A DNA stretch of 64,000 nt, taken from NCBI GenBank assembly GCA_023846275.1, contig CM043865.1, positions 32,936,412 through 33,000,411 on the forward strand. Direction: 5' to 3'. This document shows positions 1-13,850 of this stretch, piece by piece; the stretch's first letter is position 1, and every line of letters begins with the position of its first letter. Both the position numbers and the translations under genes were made by a program. The notes beneath the pieces were generated by a model that made no database searches, was not told the origin of the DNA, and worked only from the letters and a program-made list of their open reading frames with translations. Source of the DNA: Vanilla planifolia. Its lineage: Eukaryota > Streptophyta > Magnoliopsida > Asparagales > Orchidaceae.

Positions 1-569
1 TGGTTCAATGTTATCTAAATACTCCTTTATTTTATTTTTAATATCATAATAATTGACATCTAGATATCACTTAAATTTGAGTAATATTCAATTGTCAATT
101 TTTAATGACAACTATAACTTTTGAAAATTTATGTAAAGATCTCATTAGGCAAAAAATAAAAGAAATAGTTAAATAATATTGTATTATACAACCAAGACCT
201 CCCATAGTTCAAAGGAAATCGGCTTAAGAAGAAAAACATATTAGTGAAAGTTTATATTTTCAATACTAACATAAGATGTTAATATAGTATTACAAATTTA
301 AACACCTGATTGATGATACTTGAAGAACGGAAGATGCCACAGGGGGTGTCATCTAGACGATATAGTGGAATATGTGTCAACAATACTCGTGGACTTGATG
401 TAACATCTAGAAGAAGAAAATATACTCAATGAGACTTAAGCAAGAACAAAATATAGTCTACTTGACATTGATGTCTAGAAATATCAGCTAGAAGGAGAGA
501 ACATACTTGACAAGGATTAAGAAAGAACAAAATACATTCCATTTAGCATGTTATCTAGCAATCACACAC
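1..569. other. Intron 6 of the metallophosphoesterase gene (partial) with an ~80-bp tandem duplication
   Basis: No coding exon of the phosphoesterase could be read here, so the next exon is taken to lie beyond the left edge. Bases 403-480 and 481-560 look like two imperfect copies of an ~80-bp unit, sharing a CTAGAAG(A/G)AGA start and an AAGAACAAAATA core. The second copy ends next to the exon 6 donor at 569-568. Confidence 0.5.
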
Positions 570-3500
570 CTGACGATATGTTTTTAATGAACTGCCAAGA
601 TAAATCTGCTTCTTTTCCTTGTTTAGCACCTGCAAAAAACGAATGTGTCTAATCAAAAAATAAAAAGACAGAGGAACTAATAACAGTACAAGTTCATCAT
701 TGCAGTCCAAGAACACAACGCAGCAGTGTACATGCTACAATTGTGTAACATGCCTCAATTGTAAAAAATGATTTAGATAATACAGACTACTACACTGGAA
801 TAACTTGTAATCATCCAGTATTTAGGTGGTCAATGCAGTAACCTCTAGGAGATAATATGATTTCAACAAACAATAGGCTGCAGAAATTGTCCAAAAGAAA
901 GAACTAAACATACATTTAGTGGGGAAGCAATAAGCATCAATCTAGCACTAAGGCTTATAATTCTTAAATACACAAACCCTCTATCTTCACCAACTTGTCT
1001 TGAAAAACCAAACAGTCAAGTTTATCTCCATGCCATTCTCCAAGAGTTTTCATTTGAAAGATGTTTAACGTGTTTATGTATAGCTTAATGAAAAAACAAG
1101 TCATCTCACTTCAAAGTTACATGTCATGATTTCCCTATGACCTAGTTACGTCTTTTTCAGGTGGGATGGTTGTTTTGGGTTTGGTGGGGTGGGAGTCTGA
1201 CCTGCACAAAAGGTGAAAATCGTAGAAGACCCCAAATGAATGAAGCTTAACCCATAATATTGGTACCATGGACCTTAAATTGATTCTTCAAACTTCCTTT
1301 CCAAGAAGACTTGCATTTCAAACCATGATGTTGACGTTAGCTATACAAGGTAAGACAACTACTAAATTGTTTCATAGTGATTTCTTTGATTCATAGGATT
1401 TAAATATTGAAAATTACATACTGATTATAAGAAAATCAACACACAAATTCAATATGAGAAATTTGAGTAAAATATACACTTTTTTGTGGTCAAACCAAAT
1501 ATTCTATAATTTCATCTATGCTTGCTTTTCCTTTTCAAGTCACACAATCTAAAATTTTCATCCTTCCCATTACCTCTTTAGCTTTTAGGGATTTGCTATT
1601 CTATACATCATGCATAATCTATGCTTCGTGGAACCTAAAAGAGGGCTTGAACAGTTCATGTTGACCTTTGGCACGATATCACTTCAAGTAGTCCAGTAAC
1701 GACACCTCTTTGGGACTTCATAATATTTTTAGTGAAGTATCAACCCGGGTTTGTCAAAATACTACAGAACACTTGAGCACCTGTTCTACCAAATAAAGTT
1801 TGCCTCAATCATTGGTCTGTGGAGCAATCAACATTGATTAGCCTGATCTAGCTGACAAAATTGAATTCCTATTCAAGAGACAAAAGCAGACATCTATGCA
1901 TTGAATCATGAGAATATCTTGAGGCTGAGATGGTTGAATTTGTCCATCCGACAGGACTATCACTACTTCTAATTCCCAAAATCAAACCATTGAGAGAATG
2001 AAGCACATAAAGATCATCAATTGGGCACAACCAGACATGTTCCGCTTGACCAAGAGGGAAAGTAGTACAAGCAGATATCCCACATTATTTTTGCAAGAGT
2101 TCTTATTTATTTATAGACGAGAATATCCTCAATTTTAAGTCAAATAGATTGCAATTTAAGGAGGAAAAAAACAGTCAGGTGTTTGGTAGGAATTTGAAAA
2201 ACCTCCTAGTAGAAACCCTCCTCACAGTACGCTATAAATAGGTGTCATAGTACCAAGACAAATCATATCAAGTATAGTGTAAATTACATATGATACCAAT
2301 ATGGTTCTTATTTATATTAGTGAAAAAGGATAACTGTTTTAAAGGTTGTTGAAAATAAAGATTATATGGTATATATTTGATAGTTAAAACATATAGCATG
2401 AGTACCTTAAAAAGAAAAAAGAAATGAAGGCTCATAGGCCCCAACTTCTATTGTCAAATCTTTCAGTGCACACAGTAAAGTACACTGAAGCTGGGACTAT
2501 ATTCATCAGGAAATATGAGATCAAAATGCTGTAACAAACCAACATCTTGCTTTGCACAGTCAACACTGCATAGTAGTAAACTTCATAAAAGACTTACCAT
2601 CAAGAGTCTGGGCATCAACAACAATGAAGTCCACTTTTCCAGCGGAAAACCGATAATTTCTTGCACCAAATTCCTTCTCATAACGGTGAATAACCTGTAA
2701 AAGAAACCTTTAGAGACCACGTCAAATTAAAGAAGCTCATATGATAAATAATCTTTGAATTTAATTTGTTGAAGCTCTTATAGATAGCAAACTCTAGAAC
2801 TATAAATCAAAGAGAATCACAAAATTGAAATTTTAAGGAAATCTATGGCTTTAAAAGAATAAACTGTTGCCCGAATTAAATCTATTGCAGTACAACATAA
2901 TATTGTAAACTGGAAGTTAGTTAAGAAACTACTTCAAAACAATGGCCATACAAAATAAACCTGAGCCAAACTTTCATAAATTGTAGTTCCTTCACAACAA
3001 AAGAAACAAAAAAAAAAAATGCCAGCCAACATCTTGTGTTTGATTTACTTCAACAAAAGCTTAGTTAATCTGTTTTTATTCCCCTTAGTTGAATGTTCAT
3101 ATAAAAGTTCATTACCTCTGGATTTTTCATATGAAAATGTGAATAACCAATATCATGATTTCCACAAACATAGTACACTGCAATATTGGAATATCGTCCG
3201 TGTCCTTCAAGGTCAAAAATATGCTTAAAACGGTTCAATGATTCTGACCACCTGTTTAAGATAATAAAAAAAACTAAGTTATGAAACTAGAATATGTTAT
3301 TCAATTACTTGCACTAATGAATATGATGTGTTAATCTGACCAAATAAAAAACAAACCGATATGCAAGCTCAGAAATATATATCATTTATCACATCCCTGA
3401 ATATTGAAACAGAAACACAGTATCAAAACTATTGTACTGTCACCTCCATGCTGCACACAAAGACAGTGAAAAACTGATTTACAATACATGCTAGAACCTT

Positions 3501-6500
3501 CACAAACTTAAGATCCTCAACTATTAAATGATCAGAAGCCATAAAAAGATCGGAGGAAAAGGAAATTTTGAGACACAAACATGATTTTTTTTGGAGAAAA
3601 AAACCACTGATGTGCAAACAATAACAAAACAAACACTATGCAAATGCGTCAAAAAGATCACTCTCATCTTAGTAAAACAGCATATGTGAATGTTGCATGC
3701 ATTGCAAAACAGTATAGTGGCTACTTTGCATGAGTCAGTGCAGGCATGTCCTTGATGTGAGTCTCTGCAAGCAGTCTTTGGCACCAATAAAGAGAGTACA
3801 ATGTCAAGAAGAAGAAGCAGGCAAGGCATAATAATTTAGCTTCGGTCTTCTGGCACTATGGTGTCATTTTCTTCTCAATTCTCCTTTTAAAGTGGCAAGT
3901 TGTGTTTTTACCACACAAAGGTTTATCTTCAAGTAGAAAACTCAAACTAGGACTATTATCCACCATGATAGCAAGCACCAATTCCCACCAAAGGGCCAAG
4001 CTAAAGCATTTTTCTCTTCCGTTCAACAAACAAGCAAAGGCTTAAATTTGATAGCTCCTCATTGAAAAGAGAAAGATACATAGTGCGCTTGCTTCAATTT
4101 CTCTTCCCCCTAAGACTTTCTTTAAAGAAAGACAAAAACAACAGATGCTTTCCCACAAATTTTCAAAGGTAAGCTAAATAATTATAGTCTCTTCATAAAC
4201 AATTAATAAATTTGCACAATTATCTTTTTAGTGTTTGGGAAGTAATTTTTTGTTGAAGACCATTGATATCAACTATCTTTCACAACTAAAGGTACCATGA
4301 TTCAAACCAAACTTCTTTTAACAAATATGTAAAACCTAGTTTCTACAAGCTTATCAATAAACAAACTTTTGCACCAAGCTTTCCACGATAAATCAACAAC
4401 CATGTGCGATGTCCTAATCGTTCTTGTACGATCTTTGGCCATTTTTTCTGTCAGTTCACATTTCTCTCAAGCTTATTCTCTCTTACTGAATTGTACCATA
4501 CGATATCCTTTGGTAATACTATATGATACAATCCTCCCTTAGCCTGTCAAACTTATCCAACCTACAGTGCCAATGCATTAACTACACTCTATCGTATCGA
4601 TGCCATTTTGTCGTTGTACTTGTACGATACAAATCTCAACTTACGAATATATTCACATTATACCCCAACTCCATTTTCTATTACTTAAGCGTATTGTACC
4701 GTACACCTCTGTGGAACTGCATATTCTAATTCTTTCTTCAATAACCTATTGGACTAATTCAACCTATATAGGTGATACAACCACTTATCATAATAACATA
4801 TTGATACAATGGCCCTTATTTATCGTACTATATGATCTCATTCAAGTTAGTTTGCTTATTAATTATTCTATTGTACTGTACGATTTACTTGATCAAACTA
4901 TACGATTTCCTTTATCGTACTGGATGACGATTTTCACTAAACCATCTTTCTTACTTTTATTCATATCGTCTTTCTACAATTTTACAAACTATATTCTTAA
5001 TTATAATCATAGTTATTTCACTACTTTTCACTATTCTCCCCTTAAAATTATCAATAATTTTTAATATTTTTCTTTTCAACATCCCATTGTTTTGAATTAT
5101 TAAAATTATTTGTTCTCACTTTTAGGATGTTATAAAAATATTATCATATAAATGTTTATTTGATAGCAAATTTGCATGAAGCTTAAAATCAAATTGAGCA
5201 AAAACAAAGAGACTCGCAGTTGTTTCATGTTTGTCTAGAGTCAAATGTACTATATGCCTGGTTGAATTTTGAGTGCAAAACTTTTATCTTACGTCAAATC
5301 GACAAATGACACACTGAGGACATACATACCATACGCCAAATCAACAGATGGTTCATTGAGCTGCACGATGTAGTCCAATGGGTTGGTCCAATCAAATATA
5401 AATTTTCGAATTTTGTAGATTTACAAATCAAGTAAATGTGATAAAAAAGAACTAAGAAAAAAATATAATATTTAATATGTTTTAGAAAAATGGGGATTAA
5501 TAAATATGATATTGATAGAAATTGATAAGATTGTGATAGAATTTATATAATTTTTCTTATGCAAAAAATTGAAGGAAAAGAAAAAATAGAGAAAAAGTAA
5601 TCTTTGAAAAATTAGTAAATGAATTTTAATTAACTAAAATGTCAAATAAGATAGTGCTTTTATCTGTGAAAATATACTGACATTATTATATTTTACAAAT
5701 GTGTTTTCCTGTTTTGTATGGAATATAATTAATATTATTATATACGTTATAAACATAAATGATTACAAGTATTTAATCTTGATGTTGTGTTACAAAAAGA
5801 TTATAAAATAAAAGAAAGAGAAGGATAAGAAGTAATAAAATAAAAATATAATGAAAAAGAGAAAGAAAGAAAAAATAATATAATTAAGCTATGTAAGATA
5901 CGAGAAAAGAAATGATACTAAGATTTTTTTAAAACATTATCATATGACTACTATTACATATAATTAACCACTAGTACATTGTATTAGACTTAATGAGCAC
6001 AAATTATAGATTGTGCTAAGATGGCATGAGATGTTTATTTATATATTATACAATACAATACATAATATTTATTTACTTATTTGAAATATACTTATATATT
6101 TTTTTTATGGATGTTATGTTTTAATTAATGTACTTATTTATCATTTTACATTGAGATGTTATTTATTATAGAGATTTCATTGAGCTTTGCAAAGCGTATT
6201 TTCTCAAAATATAGGTCGTACTACAAATACACAAAAAAAAGAAAAATCAAAATGACATGTCAACTAAATTTTGTATTTTTAAGAGATATGTTTTAAAGAA
6301 TTTTATCCTCATATATATTCTGATATTTGAGATACTTTCACTTATATTATATAATATGTATGTGTATATATTAATTATTATTACTATTCTATGTTATAAG
6401 ATAGTTGTTTTTGGCTATGAGAAATAGTTTTGAAAACTAAGATTTATCATCATTCTTGCCTGGATAGATGATTTGTGTAAATTATTTGCATACTTCAATT

Positions 6501-9500
6501 TATTCTGATTTTTAAATCAGTATTATATTACCAAGTAGAAAAGGCAAGCAAAACTAGACACAAATGGTAATATGTAAACCATTGTACTCTTAGCTTATAT
6601 AAATTTCAATTATATGTCAATTTTAAATCTACAAAACAAAATCATTGCACTCCAAAGTTGTTTTTCATATGTCCAATTTAACTTTAGCTTATTCCATAAT
6701 TTTATCAAGAAGTAAATAACCATTAGTAAAATACATTGAATATGCAAGCCATCTTAAATTTGATTAATAAATGCATATATCAATAATGCAAACAAATAAC
6801 TTCAAACCAACTGTAAAAAAAAATCTTTTCAATCCTCCTCAAACACGTATATGCCATTTTTCCATCATATATATTATTAATGACTTCAATAAATGTAATA
6901 CTAATTCTTTTCTTTATGACTATCTTTCAAAATACATCACTTGCCCAACTGTGAAATAATTCAATATACTAGAGAAGGCAAGAAATGGCAAGTTTTTAGT
7001 ATCTATAGCTTGCAATGTGATGTTGGGCATGAGTAGAACATCTAATTAGATATAGAAGGTGAATTGAAAATGGAAGGTTCAAGAAAGAATAGACACTTCA
7101 CATAGGTAAGCCCACACAATTATAACAATAGCAAAATAAAAACTGCTAGAAAACCATATACCAAGTTAATGTAATTAGGATACAATATCATGTTTTTTAA
7201 CTAAATCAATAACAATGACTACATTACAATCTAAATTCAAGCATGTTATTCCATCATTCTAAGTGTATTGTGTGTTTTACGCCCATTGCTATAGATGCTT
7301 TAGACTTGGAGGAATAAAGAAGTGCACAATGAGGTATATAGGAGAGCAAATAAGGTAATGCATTATGAACTTGATATCAAATAGTTTAAAAATTTTGGCA
7401 ATTGTTTCCAAAAAGATCACAGGCTTGGGCAAATAAGAATATATACACAACTGGTTACCAATGGAGCTTGTATGGATCAAACTAACCATGGATGTGGTTG
7501 CTTTTCAGTCATGCATTTTTTAGGTGGGGAGTGATAAGGAACTCAGATTACTCTTTTGGGGAGGGTTTAGTCAGAAATTATGAAAGTTGTCAATTTTACA
7601 TGTCAAAAACATGAGCTATCAAGCTGGTTCTAAAAATTAGCTCGACAAAAGGGATACAAAATGGTAATTACGAATCACATTGTAGATCAATAATTACCTT
7701 AATTGAGAATTAGAGTTTATTTCCTCTAACGAAAATCTAGTTAGGAGTACTAATGAAAAATTGGACTATCGATTTGCAACAGGCCTACAATAAATCAAAT
7801 TCTTGGATGGATATGTCAATTAAACAATCTCAAAATTTTTTGTTGACGTCCATGATGTTCATGAAGCTTCCTCATGTCTTAATTATTTAAGACAAATCAG
7901 GATTTCTATAATTGCACTAAATCTTTGTATGGTTTCGGGCATATGACTAATATTTTTCACTAAAAAATTTAGTAAAAAATTTTTCTTATAATAGATTTCA
8001 GACTTAACCACTTAGAATGTTTTAAGCTTAAATGCTTAAGTTCTTAATATAAAATCAAATTAATTCTATAACATTAATCCTTGATCATAAACTATGTTTA
8101 ATCACTTTAATCCAAAATATTAAAGTATGACTTTATCAATTTAATTTTTTAATAATTAGCATAATTATGAATATATTCTTTACTCTTATAACTAGATATC
8201 AAAATACTTTTATTCTATTTATTTGAACATTCTTTCCTATACAAAACAAGAAACAAAAGAACATTAATAATTAACCAACAAGACAAAAGAGAATAATAAA
8301 CTAAATGAGAAAGAAATGTACTAAAATGGAGCTTTTAGGAAAGCAGGGTAACAGTAAAAATGAAGGGAAGATATGGCTCAGGTATCACATACAACACAAA
8401 AGGTAAAAAATCAATAGCTACTAGATGTATAATAAGGAATAACAAAATATTTCAATTCATACGTAACAATTTTTTAATTATTATTCAACTAGAGAGGTAG
8501 AAGGTTGTATGGCACTAATTATTATAAAAAAAGAGGTATACTAGATATTATTATAAGTGCCTAAAGCATATTAATAATATTATTGTTCTAAGATGGCCTT
8601 TGTGTGATACAAGGTTTTAAAAGTCACATGTTAGTAAAGAATTCCTTATTTACTAACAGGGCATATGAGAATAAAAAAAACAAATAATGGAAGCTAATTA
8701 TCTTCATAACCATGCATGGTTTCTTTCACATGTGGTAAAAGTTTTGCACAAGAACAGTCTCTCAAATGTTGGCATATAAATCAATAAAGGATCAAAAAAA
8801 GGTCTAAAGTTAGTGTCAAACAATCCAAATGACAAAAACATGATAAACAACTTACAAATAAATATATTGATGACTTACTCTTGATCTGTTAAGAAAGGCC
8901 CCCCATCAAAGTGGTCGCCAAGAAATATGACCAAATTAGGCTTAAATGGCAATATAGATAAATGGAAAGACCTTCGCATGTATAAATCTGTAAAAAATTG
9001 GGCAGCTTCAAGTGCAAATGACTTAGGGGCAAGGTTTAGAGAAGTTCTGTCCATTATCTGTTGAAAAGAAAAGACAGATGTCAAAAAACTAGGAGATTTT
9101 CGGCCCATTGCCACACCAAAAGAAAACTAAAACTAAATTTTTATTGTCTCCGACAATCATAAAGATGGTTTTTTCAGTAAGAAATCATATCTAGATACAA
9201 AACCTGCATTTTAGATTTACAATTCATGTAAATTAAACCAAGCTAGCTTGTTAAAGTTTAAACTTTACAAATCATAATCCTTAATCTTTTCCAGATGTCT
9301 GCAATTTCAACCAGGTAAAATGCTCAACAGAACTAGAATGCAAGTAGAAGAGGCAAAGAAAGAATAATGACCTGTGGGTCTGCTATGACAGCAACCTTCA
9401 CTTCGTTACCAGACAACTGCATAACAAACAAATTGGTTGAATACATAATAAGAAGGGAAATCTGCACGTGTGCTCAAAAGTTGTGTAATCATTCCTTTGA

Positions 9501-12500
9501 TGATTCTTAAATATTGCACAACTTTCCAAATTTGAAATAGACTCCAAAAGTTCTTGGTCGTGTACTGTTTAAGAGAATTTGAGCCCCGTGATGCCACCAT
9601 ATATAGAAAGCCCTTACTCCCAGTTTAAAATGGGCACAATCCCAAATTAAGCTGCTAAAGCATAGTAAATGCGTATGCCTAAGATTATTCAACTTAGCTT
9701 TTTCCTTGCTTTTATACATATAAGCCAACAACTTTAGCCAATGTTAGATTATCCCAATTCATCTCATTGGTAGATTAACTCTAGTTAGGCAGCCAGGACT
9801 ATGCACAGACAAATAACCATAAAAAATGTTAATTCATACTATCTACATATTAACATTGGTCAATAAACAAATCAAGATTGACCAAAAAGTGATCAATCAA
9901 ATATTCAAGTTATTGAATGGATTAATTAACAAGAAAAATGGTGTAACTAATGTTTAACTAATATCTATTAGTTAACAATATTTACTCCACTCAATAATCA
10001 TAACAAAATGTTTAAAAAATAAGTTTACATAATTAACTTTACAATTATTTACTTTTAATTGGGATTTACTTATAACCACTTTTAACCAAATCATTGCAAT
10101 GTAAAAGGACTCTAGGCTAACTTATCAACATACCAAACACAAAAAAGAAATATATTCAAGCCCATACGATCAAATAATCATATGAATTAGTTAAAAAATC
10201 GAAGAAAAATGAACATCCAAATGGAGCCTTGATATCATTACATGCATAGACATTCATCTATTTTATATCCCCATCACAAAGAAAGTCATTTAATTTGACT
10301 GTTATACACAACAAAAATTTGAACCCCACAACACCATTGATTCCACCCATTAAATTTATGTTTTCTCTTCACATAACACACCATATTGACTTTTCTAATT
10401 TGTCTATTTAGCGACAAACATAATGGTAAAGAAACCATCTAATTTATCATTATTTAATAGAAGATTTATCAAAATCTAAACGTCCCATTTTTAAGAAGTT
10501 TTGCATCAATTCCAATTTTTCAGAGTATTAGAATTTTTATTTCAATATTAGGTTAAAAGTAAAACATTGTCTTTTATCCATAAACAAATGAATAGATGAA
10601 AAAACAATTCAAACATTAGAGAATCTCTTGAAAATATGTTTTGATTTTGGAAGAAATTTAAAAAATCACTTTTCAAGCTGAATTTTACACAGCATGTATA
10701 ATCACATTATTATTTGCATGAAACTATATAAAACTACATATGGGAAGAAATATTAATCAAATTGTTCTAGTATAAATGAGGAGAAAAACCTACATTGCAT
10801 TCATAACTTAGAAATAGGAGAAAAAAATTAAAGAAAAATTTCTCAATTTGTTCAAAGTAATTCAACAAAAAAATTTATAAAAATTGGAGACTATAACAAC
10901 CTGAAACTTGTTTAAGCTAATTATTTGTATTATTTTATAGTTAGGATTGCTTACAATCACAAGTTATGCAACTTTTACAAGTTCAATGAAGTTTATTATG
11001 ATGGATTTCAACATTATTTTAATGATATTTAAAGCAAGTTGAAATATTTAATTGTGATTATGATTATAATTATATTTTAAATAATTATAAATAATATAAT
11101 TGTTATGGCAATAATTGGCATTAAAAACTTTAGATTTTTTAATGGTGCAACCAAGCCAAATCATAAGGAGGCTAACAACTCAAGCAAAGGGAATGATTAT
11201 GATAACAACATTAGGTAGCAAGGTGATGTAAAGAAGGGCTAAATGGAGAATAGGTAAAATGGTCATTCTTGCCATAGTTTGTCTATATATAGATTAAAAA
11301 TGGCGAAGAATAAAAAGCGATGTTTTTGTATTTGAAGGCTATGGTCAAGGTTCCAAAGGGAATTTACATCAAGTGATTTGCATGACATTATTCTCATTCC
11401 TAACTTGAGGCCTATAAGGATCCCTTGGTGAATCAAAACAATGATATTGCTAAAAATGATGGCTCTAAGTAGAAGAAATGAGACTGAGAGTTCACCCATC
11501 TAAAGTTTTGGAGCCTATTAAGTTGAAATGGTGGAAGTTGGTGAAGATTTGAAAAGAAAAAGGATGCTCAACTTCAGAGGGAAACCATAAAGATTTTACT
11601 AAGCCAAATAAGCAATCAATCAAATGAGTAAGTCATATGATGAGAAATTGATGAAGCTATTGTGTTTCATGGGTGGTAGCAAAGGTGAAATTGGTAAGCT
11701 AGGTGAGAGAAATTCAAGTCTATTTAAAGGTGGAGAAACATAATTTACTATATATTCCATGCAATTGCATTTAATGAGCATTCTTGTTGTGATTGTTCCA
11801 AGATAGTTTCATGTGATGATTTCAATGTAATGATAAGGATCAATTATGTTTGGAAAGCTTGAGATTGTAGATGATTTATAAATATGATTTGTTTACAAGC
11901 ATTTCATGATCTTATGACTGTCCTAGAGCATGATTCAAATGATTTTTATGAAAAAAAAGAAATATCACATTTATTAGACGAGAAGGAAAAATACAGTATG
12001 AAATGTAAATAAAGAAAGAAAAAAGTGAGCTTTTAACACTGATCATGCACCATGGATTGATTTTATTAAGAGATTGATGTGAAGGAATCCGATCATACGT
12101 TATAGTCATCCTGGTCGAATTGATGTCCTTTAGTTTTAGCTTACATCACCCCAATCATGATGAGATATTAATGATTAATAAGATGAAATCAAATGATATT
12201 CTCGAAGTTATCTAAGTTGAGACGATAGAACTCCATTGGTGACTAGTCTTTAGTTCACCTAGTTTATAAGTGAAGCTCTACTCAATTAAGAAACTCAAGA
12301 CCCAATGTAAAAAAAGTAATAAATGAAAGGAAAGAAACCTTTTTTAGAAGCACTGTGAAAATGATATTACAATACTATGTAAGAATTGAGTTTCAAACTC
12401 CTTTAAAAAATGTTTTTTTAACTATATTCTTGCAAACATTTTTCCCAAAATTCTATTTTCTTTCACATGAACTAATTTTTCAAAACATTCTTTTCAACTT

Positions 12501-13204
12501 CCTTTCTAAATTTCTAAATTGTATGAAAATAGACTCCTCGTTACTTCTTTTACACATAGCATTGAAATCATGTTGAGGTGATTAGTGTAATGCTTGCAAT
12601 GTTACTATGTTAATTAGATTTGCATACTGATTCTATTGTAGATGTACACTATTTTGTTAATACTGTTTAGGCATGAAACAAACACATAATAAGGAGAGAA
12701 AGATTGAGCGAGTCAATATTTGATTTAGATTTCCATGTTATGAAACTACATAATGTCGAAATGATATTAGGTGAGCTTTAAGTTGTCCGGACAATAGCTA
12801 TATGTAATAATGATAGTTTGTCTAGGTTCATTAAACTGCACGAAGTGTAAAATAATGTACTTGTGTTTCAATATCGTTGGGACACAAGCAAATCCGGCGA
12901 ACAAATCTGCCAATAATCTTCTAATTAATTAAAAGTTAATGGGTTAGGATGTGACAACTCCTCTCTCCTTTAGCGTTATATTTGATTAAAAGTTCATGTA
13001 CCCAACACAAAAGCTGATACAAGAAAGCTAATAGCTCAAAACGAAAGATATGAAACGAAGACACAATACCGACGACAAACTGCCGTCAGGTCGGGGCCAT
13101 GAACAGGTCCACAAAGGGATCCAGTACGCAACCATCTCTCCATAGAGAAGGGTGAGAACCCAAGCAACGCACAGTACAAGGGTTAGTCGCGATAGACTCT
13201 GCAT
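570..13204 (-). CDS. Calcineurin-like metallophosphoesterase, PGAP5/Cdc1-type (5' six exons; gene runs off the left edge)
   Basis: Six exons join in frame with GT-AG introns: 13204-13070, 9416-9372, 9057-8879, 3251-3116, 2694-2598 and 629-570, giving 217 codons plus one base. Exon 1 starts with MQSLSRLTLVLCVAW, a hydrophobic N-terminal segment (about residues 6-22) that should anchor the protein in the endomembrane system. Metal-binding boxes follow in order: VAVIADPQ (exon 2, with the DPQ form instead of DxH), FLGDHFDGG (exon 3) and VCGNHDIGY (exon 4), then VDFIVVDAQTL (exon 5). This order fits the eukaryotic PGAP5/MPPE1, Cdc1 and Ted1 group, which trims GPI-anchor glycans in animals and yeast; the plant substrate is not shown here. 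The C-terminal half, with the later His boxes, lies left of base 1. The start is the first in-frame ATG before the hydrophobic segment. The family call is firm and the function inferred. Confidence 0.9.
630..2597. other. Intron 5 of the metallophosphoesterase gene
   Basis: About 2 kb of AT-rich sequence between exon 5 (donor GTAAGT at 2597) and exon 6 (acceptor TTTTTTGCAG ending at 630). No reading frame with a recognisable protein and no transposon end was seen. Confidence 0.75.
3252..8878. other. Intron 3 of the metallophosphoesterase gene (5.6 kb)
   Basis: A very long AT-rich intron between exon 3 (donor GTAAGT at 8878) and exon 4 (acceptor TTAAACAG ending at 3252). It has no recognisable coding exon. 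Part of it, 4420-4930, carries a cluster of TACGAT/ATCGTA words described separately; the remainder shows only AT-rich, low-complexity sequence. Its size suggests old repeat insertions, but no terminal repeats or target duplications could be assigned. Confidence 0.7.
4420..4930. repeat. Cluster of TACGAT/ATCGTA words inside intron 3
   Basis: The hexamer TACGAT or its complement ATCGTA occurs at least seven times in about 500 bp, for example near 4425, 4497, 4590, 4620, 4822, 4875 and 4915, often overlapping GTAC. The spacing is irregular, so it is not a simple tandem array. Word clusters like this can occur in LTRs of plant Ty3/gypsy elements; that origin is a guess. Confidence 0.4.
9417..13069. 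other. Intron 1 of the metallophosphoesterase gene (3.7 kb)
   Basis: Lies between exon 1 (donor GTATTG at 13069) and exon 2 (acceptor TTATGCAG ending at 9417). Most of it is AT-rich without a coding signature. The 10892-12956 part has possible LTR ends and is listed separately. Confidence 0.75.
10892..12956 (+). mobile_element. Possible decayed Ty3/gypsy-type solo LTR in intron 1
   Basis: The left end reads TATAACAACC and the right end GGTTAGGATGTGACA. These resemble the TGTnACAnCC and GGnTGTGACA ends of plant gypsy LTRs, and the two ends are imperfect inverted copies (7 of 10 positions). A TATA-like run, TCTATATATAG, lies near 11281 after a GGTCATT stretch, as in an LTR promoter. The 5-bp flanks (GAGAC and ACTCC) do not match, so there is no target duplication to confirm the ends. 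It may be an LTR fragment or a chance resemblance. Confidence 0.35.
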
Positions 13205-13231
13205 CGATCTCGATGTGGATGAGAGCCGGCG

Positions 13232-13330
13232 TTAAAAGAGGAAATTCGCCGGTGCCCCGCCTTGTGCTGGACCCCTGAATCGAAGCTTCGCTGAGAAGTC
13301 CGGCGAAACAGGTTTAGCAGACCGAGGCAT
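13232..13330 (-). promoter_or_regulatory. Possible upstream ORF (32 codons) before the phosphoesterase start
   Basis: On the minus strand an ATG at 13330 opens a frame that ends with TAA at 13234-13232, 27 nt before the main ATG at 13204. No other ATG lies between them. If transcription starts above 13330, ribosomes would meet this frame first. The transcript start is not known from sequence. Confidence 0.35.
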
Positions 13331-13790
13331 GCCGCCAAGAAGAGCCGCCTGATCTAATTGATGTTGCAAATGGAATTTTTTATTAATAGTGTTAACATGG
13401 TCGAGAGTAAAATTGTTTGATAAAAAATAGTTGATAATACATATATATCCTTTTGTTATTAATTTTATTTAATTTGTTTTAAATTTTCTTTACATCTAAG
13501 TTATAAATAAGATAATATTAGCAAAAAAATTAAATTATTTTAAACTTAGTTAAACATTTAGAAAAATTTGATAAATAATAGTTACAAGCCAAAAAAACAA
13601 GTATTGCTTTGTATGCTTCTCACAATGTTGGTCTAATGCAAGCATAAGAATGTGTGTATTGTTTACATTTCATTTTATTATGCTTAAGATATGTTCATTG
13701 TAACATGTCGATACTGTAGAATGGCAAAGATAATATTATCTTATCTCGTTTTATCTTCTAACTTAAAAAGACTCTATAATATAGTATTTT

Positions 13791-13850
13791 TATGTAATTA
13801 ATCACATGATTTTGACATTTTATATAATTAATCACATGATTATGATATTT
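13791..13850. repeat. 30-bp direct tandem duplication
   Basis: Bases 13791-13820 and 13821-13850 are adjacent copies of a 30-bp unit containing TAATTAATCACATGAT, matching at 27 of 30 positions. Confidence 0.8.

Noticed and set aside
4600..5064. Open frame of 154 codons on the plus strand
   Set aside because: Lies in intron 3 of the phosphoesterase gene, antisense to it, in the TACGAT-rich stretch. It has low-complexity Ile/Leu/Tyr composition and no recognisable domain.
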